Positions 1-6,218 of a stretch of 9,109 bases of DNA are shown here, piece after piece. Where the stretch lies: NCBI GenBank assembly GCA_964393275.1, contig CAYMTA010000119.1, positions 1-9,109 of the forward strand, written 5' to 3'. The stretch comes from SLRI01 sp964393275 (lineage in GTDB: Bacteria > Pseudomonadota > Alphaproteobacteria > Geminicoccales > Geminicoccaceae). Under the pieces are notes generated by a model. That model worked only from the letters and a program-made list of their open reading frames with translations, had not been told where the DNA came from and did not search any database. Each line of letters begins with the position of its first letter. Position 1 is the first letter of the stretch. The translations under genes were made by a program, and so were the position numbers.

Positions 1-560
1 CTCGCGATCTTCTCGAAGATCGTGGAGCTGCGGGGCCGCAAGGCGCGTGCCAGCGTATCGGTAAAGGCCTTCTTCGGTTGCCGCGGCTTCGCCTCGCCGG
101 GCAGCCAAAGCTCGCGCTCGATCAGCCAGTCGCGCAGGCTGGCCGAGCCGAACCGGCCCGCGCTGAACCCCAGAACCTCATCGACAATCGGACCCTCCTG
201 CCAGAGCCAGGCTTCGAGCTCCGGCTCGATGACGATGACGGCAAAACGGTCCTCAACCCAGCCGCTGCGGCTCAAATCCGTCCTGATCCGCTCCTCGATG
301 GCACCCGCGCCGGGCGAGCCACCCCACTGGCTGTCGAGCATCACCACGAGGTGGCGATGGCTCCTTTGCAGCGGCCGTGCATAGCCTGCCGACTTGCGAA
401 AGACATCCGGATCATGGTTGCCGGCGACGAGGCAGTCGGCCGCCACGTCGAACTCGAAAGGCGCGCAGCGGATCGAGCGATTGACCTCCGGCCGCTCGAG
501 AAGCCCCTTGAGCGCAAATCTCATATCCTTGTCGGCGAGCAGAAAGCAGCAGTCCCTCAC
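1..560 (-). CDS. TOPRIM/DUF4276-like putative defence protein (C-terminus cut by window edge)
   Basis: Partial gene: 186 codons are visible and the 3' end lies beyond the left edge. It starts at a GTG that overlaps the stop of the upstream ATPase gene in the sequence GTGA, so translation is probably coupled. The protein begins VRDCCFLLADKDM. It then has a hydrophobic strand ending in an acidic residue (HLVVMLDSQWGG, D76), and later VIVIEPELEAWLW (residues 109-120) followed by PKKAFTDTL and LRPRSSTIFEK. A strand ending in Asp followed by an E-P-E-x-E-x-W strand is what I associate with DUF4276-like/TOPRIM-fold proteins. From memory, very similar proteins are annotated as 'methylation-associated defense' (MAD4-like) components; I could not check this. 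The full length is probably a little over 200 residues. Pairing with an AAA ATPase recalls PARIS (AriA/AriB) and OLD-type systems. The function as a nuclease or effector is inferred: the classical TOPRIM EG motif is not evident, and D10/D12 or D76 might serve instead. Confidence 0.7.
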   Translation of the reverse strand, partial: MRDCCFLLADKDMRFALKGLLERPEVNRSIRCAPFEFDVAADCLVAGNHDPDVFRKSAGYARPLQRSHRHLVVMLDSQWGGSPGAGAIEERIRTDLSRSGWVEDRFAVIVIEPELEAWLWQEGPIVDEVLGFSAGRFGSASLRDWLIERELWLPGEAKPRQPKKAFTDTLARALRPRSSTIFEKIA

Positions 561-1840
561 CCGAGAATTCCGCCTGCGAACAGGGTCGGAAGATCCAGGC
601 TGTCACGCCACTCCTTCAAGCGCGGATGGTCCGGGCCACGCACCACGGCGATCGAGCCATCATGGGCCCGCGTGAAGCACAGGAGATCGCGCGGCTCCAC
701 CTGAGCCAGAACCACGGGCGAATGGGTCGCGCAGAAAATCTGGCCGCCATAGTAGCTCTGCAGAGCCTGGAGCACCGTGTCGATGGCCGTTGGGTGGATC
801 CCGTTCTCCGGCTCCTCGATCAGGAGCACGGACGCGGGCGGGCGCGCATAGGCCAGGAGCGTCAAGGCCAGAAGGCGAAGCGTGCCGTCGGAGAGCAGCC
901 AGGCCGGTGCCGAGAAGCCGTTGCGATAGGTCACCTTGACATAGCGTGCGAGGTCTTCCGGCCGTTGCTCGGTCGAAATGCCGACCAGGTCCGGCAGGGC
1001 GGTCTGCACGTGCTCGACCCATTGCACGAAGCGCTCCGGATCCTTTTCCTGCAGATCGTGGACGACCCATGGCAGGTTGGATCCATCCTGCGAGAAAACC
1101 GTCTGAATGCCCGCCGCTGACGGCAGACGGATGGCCTCGGCGTTGAGGATCAGTCGAAACACCGCCTCCATCAGGAATCGCTTGACCCAGATGGAGGCAC
1201 GGAACTTCTGCTCGTCCTCGGGCAGGTTGGAGAGCGCCGAGCGCGACGGCCCGAGTCGGAACTGGTTGTTCCAGTCGGAAACCTCCGCCTTGAAATAGTC
1301 GTTTCCGGTCTTGCTGATCTTCGAGACGACCTTGCGCCACGAGGGCGGTGTCCTCTGGTTCGGCTGACGAACGATGGTGCCGCTCGCGGGCAGCGGCTCC
1401 GGGTCCGGGAAGAACAAGGACGGTTGCCGCTTGGCCTTGAGCTGACCGTTCGGCTCGAAGGGACGCAGCCATAGGGTCTCGCTCTTGAAGCCGAGCTCGC
1501 CGTCGGTGGCGATTGCCAGCTCGTATCGGGCGACAGGAAATCGGACCGCGGCCCGAACCTCCTCCGGCAGCTCGATCTCCAGGACGATCTCGATATCGCC
1601 GCCCTGGCCGCACCAGGTCAGGTCCCTGGGGTTGAAGCAGCGCGGCGCGATTCCCAGCCGCGCATCGCCCAAGAACGCCCGCTCCAGCCCGGCCTGAAGA
1701 ATGTCGCGAACGAAGCTCACGACATCGAACAGCGTGCTCTTGCCGCTGGCATTGGGGCCGACGAGCACCTGAAAATTGGTGACGTCGATGCGGACGTAGC
1801 GAAGCGCCCGATAGTTGAGAACCTCGATCGAGCGGATCAC
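557..1840 (-). CDS. AAA family (AAA_21-like, ABC-type) ATPase of a putative defence pair
   Basis: A 427-residue SMC/RecF-like ATPase of the AAA_15/AAA_21 type. The N-terminus MIRSIEVLNYRAL is the usual first strand of these proteins. Walker A is GPNASGKST (28-36), an ABC-signature-like LSDGT lies at 316-320, Walker B is VLLIEEPE (338-345) with the catalytic Glu pair, and the H-loop is ATHSP with His373. The middle (about 70-300) is a variable insertion of the kind that holds coiled-coil or sensor regions. The start is GTG at 1838-1840, preceded by GGAAGTGA; no closer start fits the conserved first strand. There is no C-terminal TOPRIM domain as in OLD nucleases. Instead a TOPRIM-like partner is encoded just downstream with a 4-bp overlap, as in two-gene systems such as PARIS. 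The likely role is ATP-dependent sensing or control of the partner during phage or plasmid attack, which is inference. The 154-bp gap to the histidine kinase gene holds no convincing terminator or strong promoter that I could see. Base composition is visibly less GC-rich than the neighbouring genes. Confidence 0.85.
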   Translation of the reverse strand: MIRSIEVLNYRALRYVRIDVTNFQVLVGPNASGKSTLFDVVSFVRDILQAGLERAFLGDARLGIAPRCFNPRDLTWCGQGGDIEIVLEIELPEEVRAAVRFPVARYELAIATDGELGFKSETLWLRPFEPNGQLKAKRQPSLFFPDPEPLPASGTIVRQPNQRTPPSWRKVVSKISKTGNDYFKAEVSDWNNQFRLGPSRSALSNLPEDEQKFRASIWVKRFLMEAVFRLILNAEAIRLPSAAGIQTVFSQDGSNLPWVVHDLQEKDPERFVQWVEHVQTALPDLVGISTEQRPEDLARYVKVTYRNGFSAPAWLLSDGTLRLLALTLLAYARPPASVLLIEEPENGIHPTAIDTVLQALQSYYGGQIFCATHSPVVLAQVEPRDLLCFTRAHDGSIAVVRGPDHPRLKEWRDSLDLPTLFAGGILG

Positions 1841-1994
1841 GTCGGCACGTCACTTCCGAACGGGGTTGCTGCTTGCGACGAGACCGTCGACTGGGGGCAA
1901 AGCGTACACCGCGGAGCCGGCACGGTCGAGGCAACTCGCCCGACAAGACCCGTCATCCGCCGACCCGGTGCGCGGAGTGGGGACAGAGCAAACG

Positions 1995-3239
1995 TCACAC
2001 CTTGCCCGCCCCCCCCGGCAGCTCGACCACGAAGGCAGCACCGCCCCCCTCGTGCGCCTCGTGGCGGACCTCGCCGCCGTGACGGCGGGCGATCTGGCGG
2101 ACCAGGGCGAGGCCGAGGCCCCAGCCGCCGGCATCCTCGCCGTGGCCCTTCGGCCGGTAGAACGGCTCGAAGACCCGCCCCGCCTCGCCCGCCGGCACGC
2201 CGGGGCCGTGGTCGCGAACCGCCAGCCGGGCCCCGCCGTCGGCCGTGGGCTGGACCCTGGCCTCGATCGGCGGGGCGCCATGGCGGGCGGCGTTCTGCAT
2301 CAGGTTGCGCACCAGCCGGCGCAGCAGCCGCTCCTCGCCCTGGATGGTGACCGGGGTCCCCTCGACCACCGCCTCGACCCGGGCCCCCTCCTCGGCCGCC
2401 AGCGCCAGCAGATCGACCGGCTCGATCCGCCCGGGCTCGGCCGCGTGGTCGAGCCGGCTGGTGAGCAGGATCTCCTCGACCAGCGCCTCGAGCTCGGCGA
2501 GGCTCGAGACGATCTCCGCCCGCGCCCCGGGATGGGGACCACCGCCACCCATGTCGATCGCGAGGCGAAGCCGGGTCAAAGGCGAGCGCAGCTCGTGGCT
2601 GGCATTGGCGAGCAGCGCCTTGTGCGCCTCGACCAGCCGCTCGACCGTCGCGGCCGCCCGGTCGAAGCTCCGCGCCACCGCCGCCACCTCGTCCCGTCCG
2701 GCGAGGCCAACCCGCGTCGAAAGCGCCCCCTCGCCCCAGGCCTCGACCCCGAGCCGGAGCCGCTCGAGCCGCCGCGTCAGATGCCGCACCACGGGATAGG
2801 CGGCCACGGCCAGGGTCGAGGCCACCACGAGGAGGGCAATGAGCGGCCCACCGCCGCGCCGCCGCCAGGGGCCGTCGAGCCGCGCCAGCACGGTCCGGCC
2901 ATCGTCGAGCGTGAAATCCAGGACGCGCGGCCGCCGCCCGGCGCGCAGATCGGGCGAGCCGGCCAAGAGCCCGCCGCCGGCATCGCGGAGCGCCAGCTCG
3001 GCGCCGAGGGCGTCGGCGAGGCGCTCGACCTCCGCCTCACCGCTCGACGGCGGCAGCATGGTCGAGAAGAAGCGCGCGCCGCGCTCCGGCCACCCCTCGA
3101 AATCGTCGCCGCCGGCGAAATGCACCAGCGCACCCATGACCAGCGCCACCAGGGCGAGGCAGGCGACCAGCGTGAGGTAGACCTTCCAGAAAAGGCTGAA
3201 GCGGAACCGCTGCCCGAGCCCACGGAGGAACGCCCTCAA
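1995..3239 (-). CDS. Sensor histidine kinase with HAMP domain (CpxA/EnvZ-like)
   Basis: A 414-residue inner-membrane histidine kinase. The first membrane segment is at about 18-41 and a periplasmic sensor region of about 90 residues follows (42-131). The second membrane segment is at about 132-151 and a HAMP linker at about 152-204. HisKA carries the phosphoacceptor His215 in NASHELRSPLTRL. The HATPase_c motifs are all present: N-box RNLMQNAARHG (311-321), G1 DHGPGVP (343-349), F-box VFEPFYRP (356-363) and G2 GGWGLGLAL (371-379), so it should be active. The start is a TTG overlapping the response-regulator stop (TTGA); the next in-frame candidates fall inside the first membrane segment, so I keep TTG. 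It shares the operon with the regulator and a CpxP/Spy-like protein, which points to envelope or metal stress sensing. The periplasmic domain shows no motif I recognise. The exact family (CpxA, CreC, others) is uncertain. Confidence 0.92.
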   Translation of the reverse strand: MRAFLRGLGQRFRFSLFWKVYLTLVACLALVALVMGALVHFAGGDDFEGWPERGARFFSTMLPPSSGEAEVERLADALGAELALRDAGGGLLAGSPDLRAGRRPRVLDFTLDDGRTVLARLDGPWRRRGGGPLIALLVVASTLAVAAYPVVRHLTRRLERLRLGVEAWGEGALSTRVGLAGRDEVAAVARSFDRAAATVERLVEAHKALLANASHELRSPLTRLRLAIDMGGGGPHPGARAEIVSSLAELEALVEEILLTSRLDHAAEPGRIEPVDLLALAAEEGARVEAVVEGTPVTIQGEERLLRRLVRNLMQNAARHGAPPIEARVQPTADGGARLAVRDHGPGVPAGEAGRVFEPFYRPKGHGEDAGGWGLGLALVRQIARRHGGEVRHEAHEGGGAAFVVELPGGAGKV

Positions 3240-3937
3240 GCCTCGTCGTCCTGCACTCTCGCGAAGACATAGCCGGCGCCGCGCACCGTCAGGATGCGCC
3301 TGGGCCGCTTCGGGTCGTCCTCGATGGCCGCCCGGATGCGCGAGACATGGACATCGATCGACCGGTCGAAAGCCTCGCCGTCGACCCCCTTGACCAGCTC
3401 CATGAGCTGGTCGCGGCTCAGCACCCGGCCCGGATGCCGGGCCAGCGCCAAAAGCAGATCGAGCTGGTAGCTGGTGAGCGGCCGCTCCTCGCCATCGACC
3501 CGCACCCGGCGCGAGCCCGGATCGACCTCGAGCCGGCCGAAGCGCAGAGGCTGGTCCGGGGCCCCCCTGCCGCGCCGCAGGATCGCCTTGAGCCGGGCCA
3601 GGAGCTCGCGCGGGTTGAAGGGCTTGGGCAGGTAGTCGTCGGCGCCGAGCTCGAGCCCGACGATCCGATCCGTCTCGTCGCCGCGTGCGGTCAGCATCAG
3701 GATCGGCACGGAAGAGACCCGCCGCAGCCGGCGGCAGACCTCGAAGCCGTCGAGATCAGGCAGCATCACGTCGAGCACCACCACGTCCGGCGCCCGCCGC
3801 GCCACCTCGCCGAGGCCCGCCGAGCCGGTCGCGGCCGTGCGCACCGCGTAGCCCGCCTCGGCCAGATAGTCGCGCAGCATGGCGGCGAGCCTGAGGTCGT
3901 CGTCGACGATCAGCACCTCGCCCGCCATGCCCGCCAT
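3236..3937 (-). CDS. OmpR-family DNA-binding response regulator (CpxR-like)
   Basis: A 233-residue two-domain regulator. The receiver domain spans about 6-120: acidic cluster VDDD (11-14), phosphoacceptor Asp56 in VVVLDVMLPDLDG, switch residue Thr83 in MLTARGDE, and Lys105 in YLPKPF. The C-terminal winged-helix domain (about 130-228) contains LTSYQLDLLLALARHPGRVL, SIDVHVSRIR and RGAGYVF, typical of OmpR/PhoB regulators. The start is the ATG at 3937, because AGGGAG lies five bases upstream; a second ATG nine bases downstream (3928) is the alternative. The open frame runs much farther upstream, but that extension overlaps the CpxP-like gene out of frame and is low-complexity Arg/Ser, so it is not coding. 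The gene follows the CpxP-like gene by 16 bp and overlaps the kinase gene by TTGA, so the three are surely one operon. The regulator probably controls this operon through the GTGAA repeats at 4551-4566. Confidence 0.95.
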   Translation of the reverse strand: MAGMAGEVLIVDDDLRLAAMLRDYLAEAGYAVRTAATGSAGLGEVARRAPDVVVLDVMLPDLDGFEVCRRLRRVSSVPILMLTARGDETDRIVGLELGADDYLPKPFNPRELLARLKAILRRGRGAPDQPLRFGRLEVDPGSRRVRVDGEERPLTSYQLDLLLALARHPGRVLSRDQLMELVKGVDGEAFDRSIDVHVSRIRAAIEDDPKRPRRILTVRGAGYVFARVQDDEA

Positions 3938-3953
3938 CGGATCTCCCTGCCGA

Positions 3954-4466
3954 TCAGTCGTCCCGGCCCCGGCCGCGCCAGCCGCCGCGCTTCTCGAGCC
4001 GCTTCGCCAGCGCCGCGCGCTGCGCCGGCTCGAGCACCTCCGCCGCCTCGACCAGCGACGTCGCCACCCGCTTCGAGGCCGCATCGATGGCCGCCACCCG
4101 TGCCGCCCGCAGCCGCTCGACCGCCGCGGCATCGATCTCCGGCGCCGCCAGGAGGGCCGCCAGCTCGCCCCGCGTGTCGCGCCACGTCGCCATCCCCGGC
4201 GCCAGCTCGTCGAAGGTGGCCTCCGCGATCGCCTCGATCCGCGCCTTCTGCTCCGCCGTCGCGTCCACCGCATCCAGCGCCCGCTCCAGCCGCCATTGGG
4301 CGAAGTCGTGCATGCCGCCATGATGCCAGCCGCCACCCTTGGCCGCCACCACCCCGACGCCGATGCCGGCCACCGCGAGGGTCGCGACGCCGCCGATCAG
4401 GAGCCGCCGCCCCCAGCGCCGCCCGCTCCCGCCGCCCGCAACCTTCGTCTCCTGTCCTTCCGCCAT
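3954..4466 (-). CDS. CpxP/Spy-like membrane-anchored periplasmic stress or metal-sensing protein
   Basis: A 170-residue protein. A short basic cytoplasmic N-terminus (1-20) is followed by one membrane segment or uncleaved signal anchor (21-42) and a histidine-rich linker GGGWHHGGMHD (44-54). The rest (about 55-160) is an alpha-helical region rich in Ala, Glu and Arg. Two degenerate LTxxQ-like motifs characteristic of Spy/CpxP proteins are visible: DATAEQKARIEAI (68-80) and LEPAQRAALAKRLEKR (145-160). The tail WRGRGRDD is basic then acidic. Known members of this superfamily are periplasmic chaperones (Spy), inhibitors of CpxA (CpxP) or metal sensors (CnrX). Here the gene is first in the kinase/regulator operon, so a role as the periplasmic input or brake of that system is a reasonable inference. 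The HHxxMH cluster could bind a soft metal, but this is untested. The start ATG has GGAGGT six bases upstream. Confidence 0.82.
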   Translation of the reverse strand: MAEGQETKVAGGGSGRRWGRRLLIGGVATLAVAGIGVGVVAAKGGGWHHGGMHDFAQWRLERALDAVDATAEQKARIEAIAEATFDELAPGMATWRDTRGELAALLAAPEIDAAAVERLRAARVAAIDAASKRVATSLVEAAEVLEPAQRAALAKRLEKRGGWRGRGRDD

Positions 4467-4478
4467 CGGTCCACCTCC

Positions 4479-4502
4479 AAAAAACGCGGCCCGGCCGGCC
4501 GC
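4479..4502 (-). terminator. Terminator-like hairpin with T6 in the leader of the CpxP-like gene
   Basis: On the minus strand GCGGCC (4502-4497), a five-base loop and GGCCGC (4491-4486) form a perfect 6-bp GC stem followed by G and six Ts (4484-4479). The T-run runs directly into the GGAGGT ribosome site of the CpxP-like gene. It has the form of an intrinsic terminator yet sits between the presumed promoter and the first gene of the operon. It could be an attenuator, a mild terminator insulating against upstream readthrough, or chance in GC-rich DNA. Confidence 0.4.
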
Positions 4503-4550
4503 CCTGAAGCAGACCCTGGGCCTTCACCATGTCGCCCGTGCCGGGCGCAT

Positions 4551-4566
4551 GTGAAGAAACGTGAAG
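4551..4566 (+). promoter_or_regulatory. Putative response-regulator binding site (CpxR-box-like direct repeat)
   Basis: GTGAAGAAACGTGAAG is a direct repeat GTGAA-N5-GTGAA with 10-bp period. It matches the spacing of the E. coli CpxR box (GTAAA-N5-GTAAA) and of OmpR-family sites in general. It lies 85 bp upstream of the CpxP-like start and 109 bp upstream of dctP, in the only divergent promoter region of the window. A further half-site on the opposite strand (CTTCAC, 4522-4527) lies between it and the CpxP-like gene. Autoregulation of the operon is the simplest reading; control of dctP is possible. No strong -10/-35 pair is visible for either direction. Confidence 0.5.
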
Positions 4567-4674
4567 CGCCGGCCCGGATATGGCGAGTTGAACGGCGCCG
4601 GCAAAGCTGCGATCCTCCGGCCGCACGAAGCCGGCAGTCGACGCCGGACCGCGCCAGACCAGGGAGAACACGCC

Positions 4675-5682
4675 ATGTCATTCGGGCTCGACCGCCGCGC
4701 CCTGCTCGGCGGCACCGCCGCCGGCATCGTCGCCATGACCGCCGTCGCCTGGCCGGGCGGCCCGGCCCTGGCCGACACTATCGTGCTCCGCCTCTCCACG
4801 CCGGCCACCGCCACCGACCAGCGGGCGGTGGCGCTCACCGAGGTCTTCGCCCCGGCCGTGGCCGGCTTCGCCACCTTCGAGCCGCACTGGAACGCCACCC
4901 TCTTCAAGCAGGGCACCGAGCTCGAGGCCATCGCGCGCGGCAATCTCGAGATGTCGATCACCTCGCCGCAGGAGCTCGCGACCATCTTCCCCGAATGGTC
5001 GATCTTCACCGCCGGCTACCTGCACCGCGACGCCGAGCACCAGAAGAAGGTGTTCGAGAGCGGCCTCATGGACGAGATGAAGAAGCGCGTCGAGGACGAG
5101 CTCGGCGTCAAGCTGCTCACCGTCATGTATCTCGGCCGCCGCCAGGTGAACCTGCGCACCGACCAGAAGGTGATGACGCCGGCCGACCTCGCCGGGGTCA
5201 AGCTGCGCATGCCCGGCACCGACGCCTGGCAGTTCCTCGGCAAGGCGCTCGGCGCCAACCCGGTGCCGATGGCCTTCACCGAGGTCTACACGGCGCTGCA
5301 GACCGGGGCCATCGACGGCCAGGACAACCCCCTGCCGACCGACAAGGATTCGAAGTTCTACGAGGTGACCAGGCAGATCGTGCTCACCAGCCACCTCGTC
5401 GACCTCAACTACCTCGCCTTCAGCAAGGCGGTCTGGGACCAGCTCACCCCCGACCAGCAGGCCACGCTGCAGGCGGCCGCGGACGCGGCGGCGGCGCAGG
5501 GCCGAGAGCGCCAGCTCGCCCTCGAGACCGAGCTCGAAGGCTTCTTCAAGGACCAGGGGCTCGAGGTCTACACGCCCGATGTCGATGCCTTCAGGAAGCA
5601 CGTTCAGGAGGCCTATCTCGCCTCCGACTTCGCCAAGGACTGGCCCGCCGGCATGGTCGAGCAGATCAATGCCATCCAGTAG
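4675..5682 (+). CDS. dctP: TRAP transporter solute-binding protein, DctP family
   Basis: A 335-residue periplasmic substrate-binding subunit of a TRAP transporter. The N-terminus SFGLDRRALLGG followed by a hydrophobic stretch (14-27) looks like a twin-arginine (Tat) signal, with likely cleavage after ALA at 31-33. DctP landmarks follow: TELEAIARGNLEMS (81-94), the conserved MTPADLAGVKLRMPG (167-181) with Arg178, which in this family contacts the substrate carboxylate or sulfonate, and FTEVYTALQTGAIDGQDNP (201-219). The ATG at 4675 is chosen because AGGGAGA lies eight bases upstream and the signal peptide begins there; an in-frame ATG at 4561 would add a non-signal extension. It is the first gene of dctPQM. 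The stop codon lies within a 13-bp tandem repeat. The substrate cannot be read from sequence; an organic acid or sulfonate is likely for the family. Confidence 0.94.
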   Translation: MSFGLDRRALLGGTAAGIVAMTAVAWPGGPALADTIVLRLSTPATATDQRAVALTEVFAPAVAGFATFEPHWNATLFKQGTELEAIARGNLEMSITSPQELATIFPEWSIFTAGYLHRDAEHQKKVFESGLMDEMKKRVEDELGVKLLTVMYLGRRQVNLRTDQKVMTPADLAGVKLRMPGTDAWQFLGKALGANPVPMAFTEVYTALQTGAIDGQDNPLPTDKDSKFYEVTRQIVLTSHLVDLNYLAFSKAVWDQLTPDQQATLQAAADAAAAQGRERQLALETELEGFFKDQGLEVYTPDVDAFRKHVQEAYLASDFAKDWPAGMVEQINAIQ

Positions 5683-5705
5683 GGCCGTCGGGTAGGGCCA
5701 TCGAC
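5680..5705 (+). repeat. 13-bp tandem duplication starting at the dctP stop codon
   Basis: TAGGGCCGTCGGG (5680-5692) is followed directly by TAGGGCCATCGAC (5693-5705). The period is 13 bp, with 10 of 13 positions identical. The first unit begins with the dctP stop TAG, and the second TAG falls in a different frame. Confidence 0.7.
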
Positions 5706-5726
5706 TGGGCGGGACGTCCGACCGGC

Positions 5727-6218
5727 ATGCGGGCCACGCTCCGCTGGCTCAGGGCCCGCGCCGAGAACGTGGCGGCGGGCCTGCTCGCCCTCATGTTCCT
5801 CAGCTTCGTCCTGCAGATCGTCTCGCGCTACGTCGTCAACGCGCCGCTGGGCTGGACGCTCGAGGCCTGCCTGACGCTCTGGCTCTGGCTGGTCTTCTGG
5901 ACCGCGGCCTTCGTCCTCGACGACCGTGACCACGTCCGCTTCGACCTCCTGCAGGCGGCAGGCTCGCTCCGCCTGCGGCGCATCCTCGCCCTCGTCTCGG
6001 CCGTGGCCATCGTCGCCGGCCTCGCCGCGGCCCTGCCGGCCACCCTCGACTACATCACCTTCTACAAGATCAAGCGGAGCGCCACCCTGCGCATCCGCCT
6101 CGACGTCGTCTTCAGCATCTACGGCATCTTCGCCGTCGCCGTGATCGTCGCCTACGCGCTCCGCGCCTGGCGGATCGTCCGCGGCCGCGGCATCGACGCG
6201 CGCCCGGGCGAGCCATGA
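5727..6218 (+). CDS. dctQ: TRAP transporter small permease, DctQ family
   Basis: A 163-residue membrane protein with four predicted helices at about 14-34, 44-63, 85-105 and 125-145, as usual for DctQ. Family hallmarks are RYVVNAPLGWTLE (34-46), which joins helices 1 and 2, and the charged DDRDHVRFDLL (65-75). It pairs with DctM to form the membrane part of the sodium- or proton-driven TRAP transporter. The start is the only ATG/GTG/TTG in frame between the dctP stop and the first helix; the ribosome site is weak. The stop overlaps the dctM start as ATGA, indicating translational coupling. Confidence 0.93.
   Translation: MRATLRWLRARAENVAAGLLALMFLSFVLQIVSRYVVNAPLGWTLEACLTLWLWLVFWTAAFVLDDRDHVRFDLLQAAGSLRLRRILALVSAVAIVAGLAAALPATLDYITFYKIKRSATLRIRLDVVFSIYGIFAVAVIVAYALRAWRIVRGRGIDARPGEP

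Noticed and set aside
1815..3272. A 485-codon plus-strand open frame opposite the histidine kinase
   Set aside because: Arg/Pro/Gly-rich shadow; the minus strand has all the histidine kinase motifs in order.
3938..4336. N-terminal extension of the response regulator frame
   Set aside because: It overlaps the CpxP-like gene out of frame and is Arg/Ser/Trp-rich; the ATG at 3937 has a good ribosome site.
3879..5726. Long plus-strand frame running into dctQ
   Set aside because: Only the part from 5727 matches DctQ; upstream it is a frame shadow of dctP and of the two-component operon.
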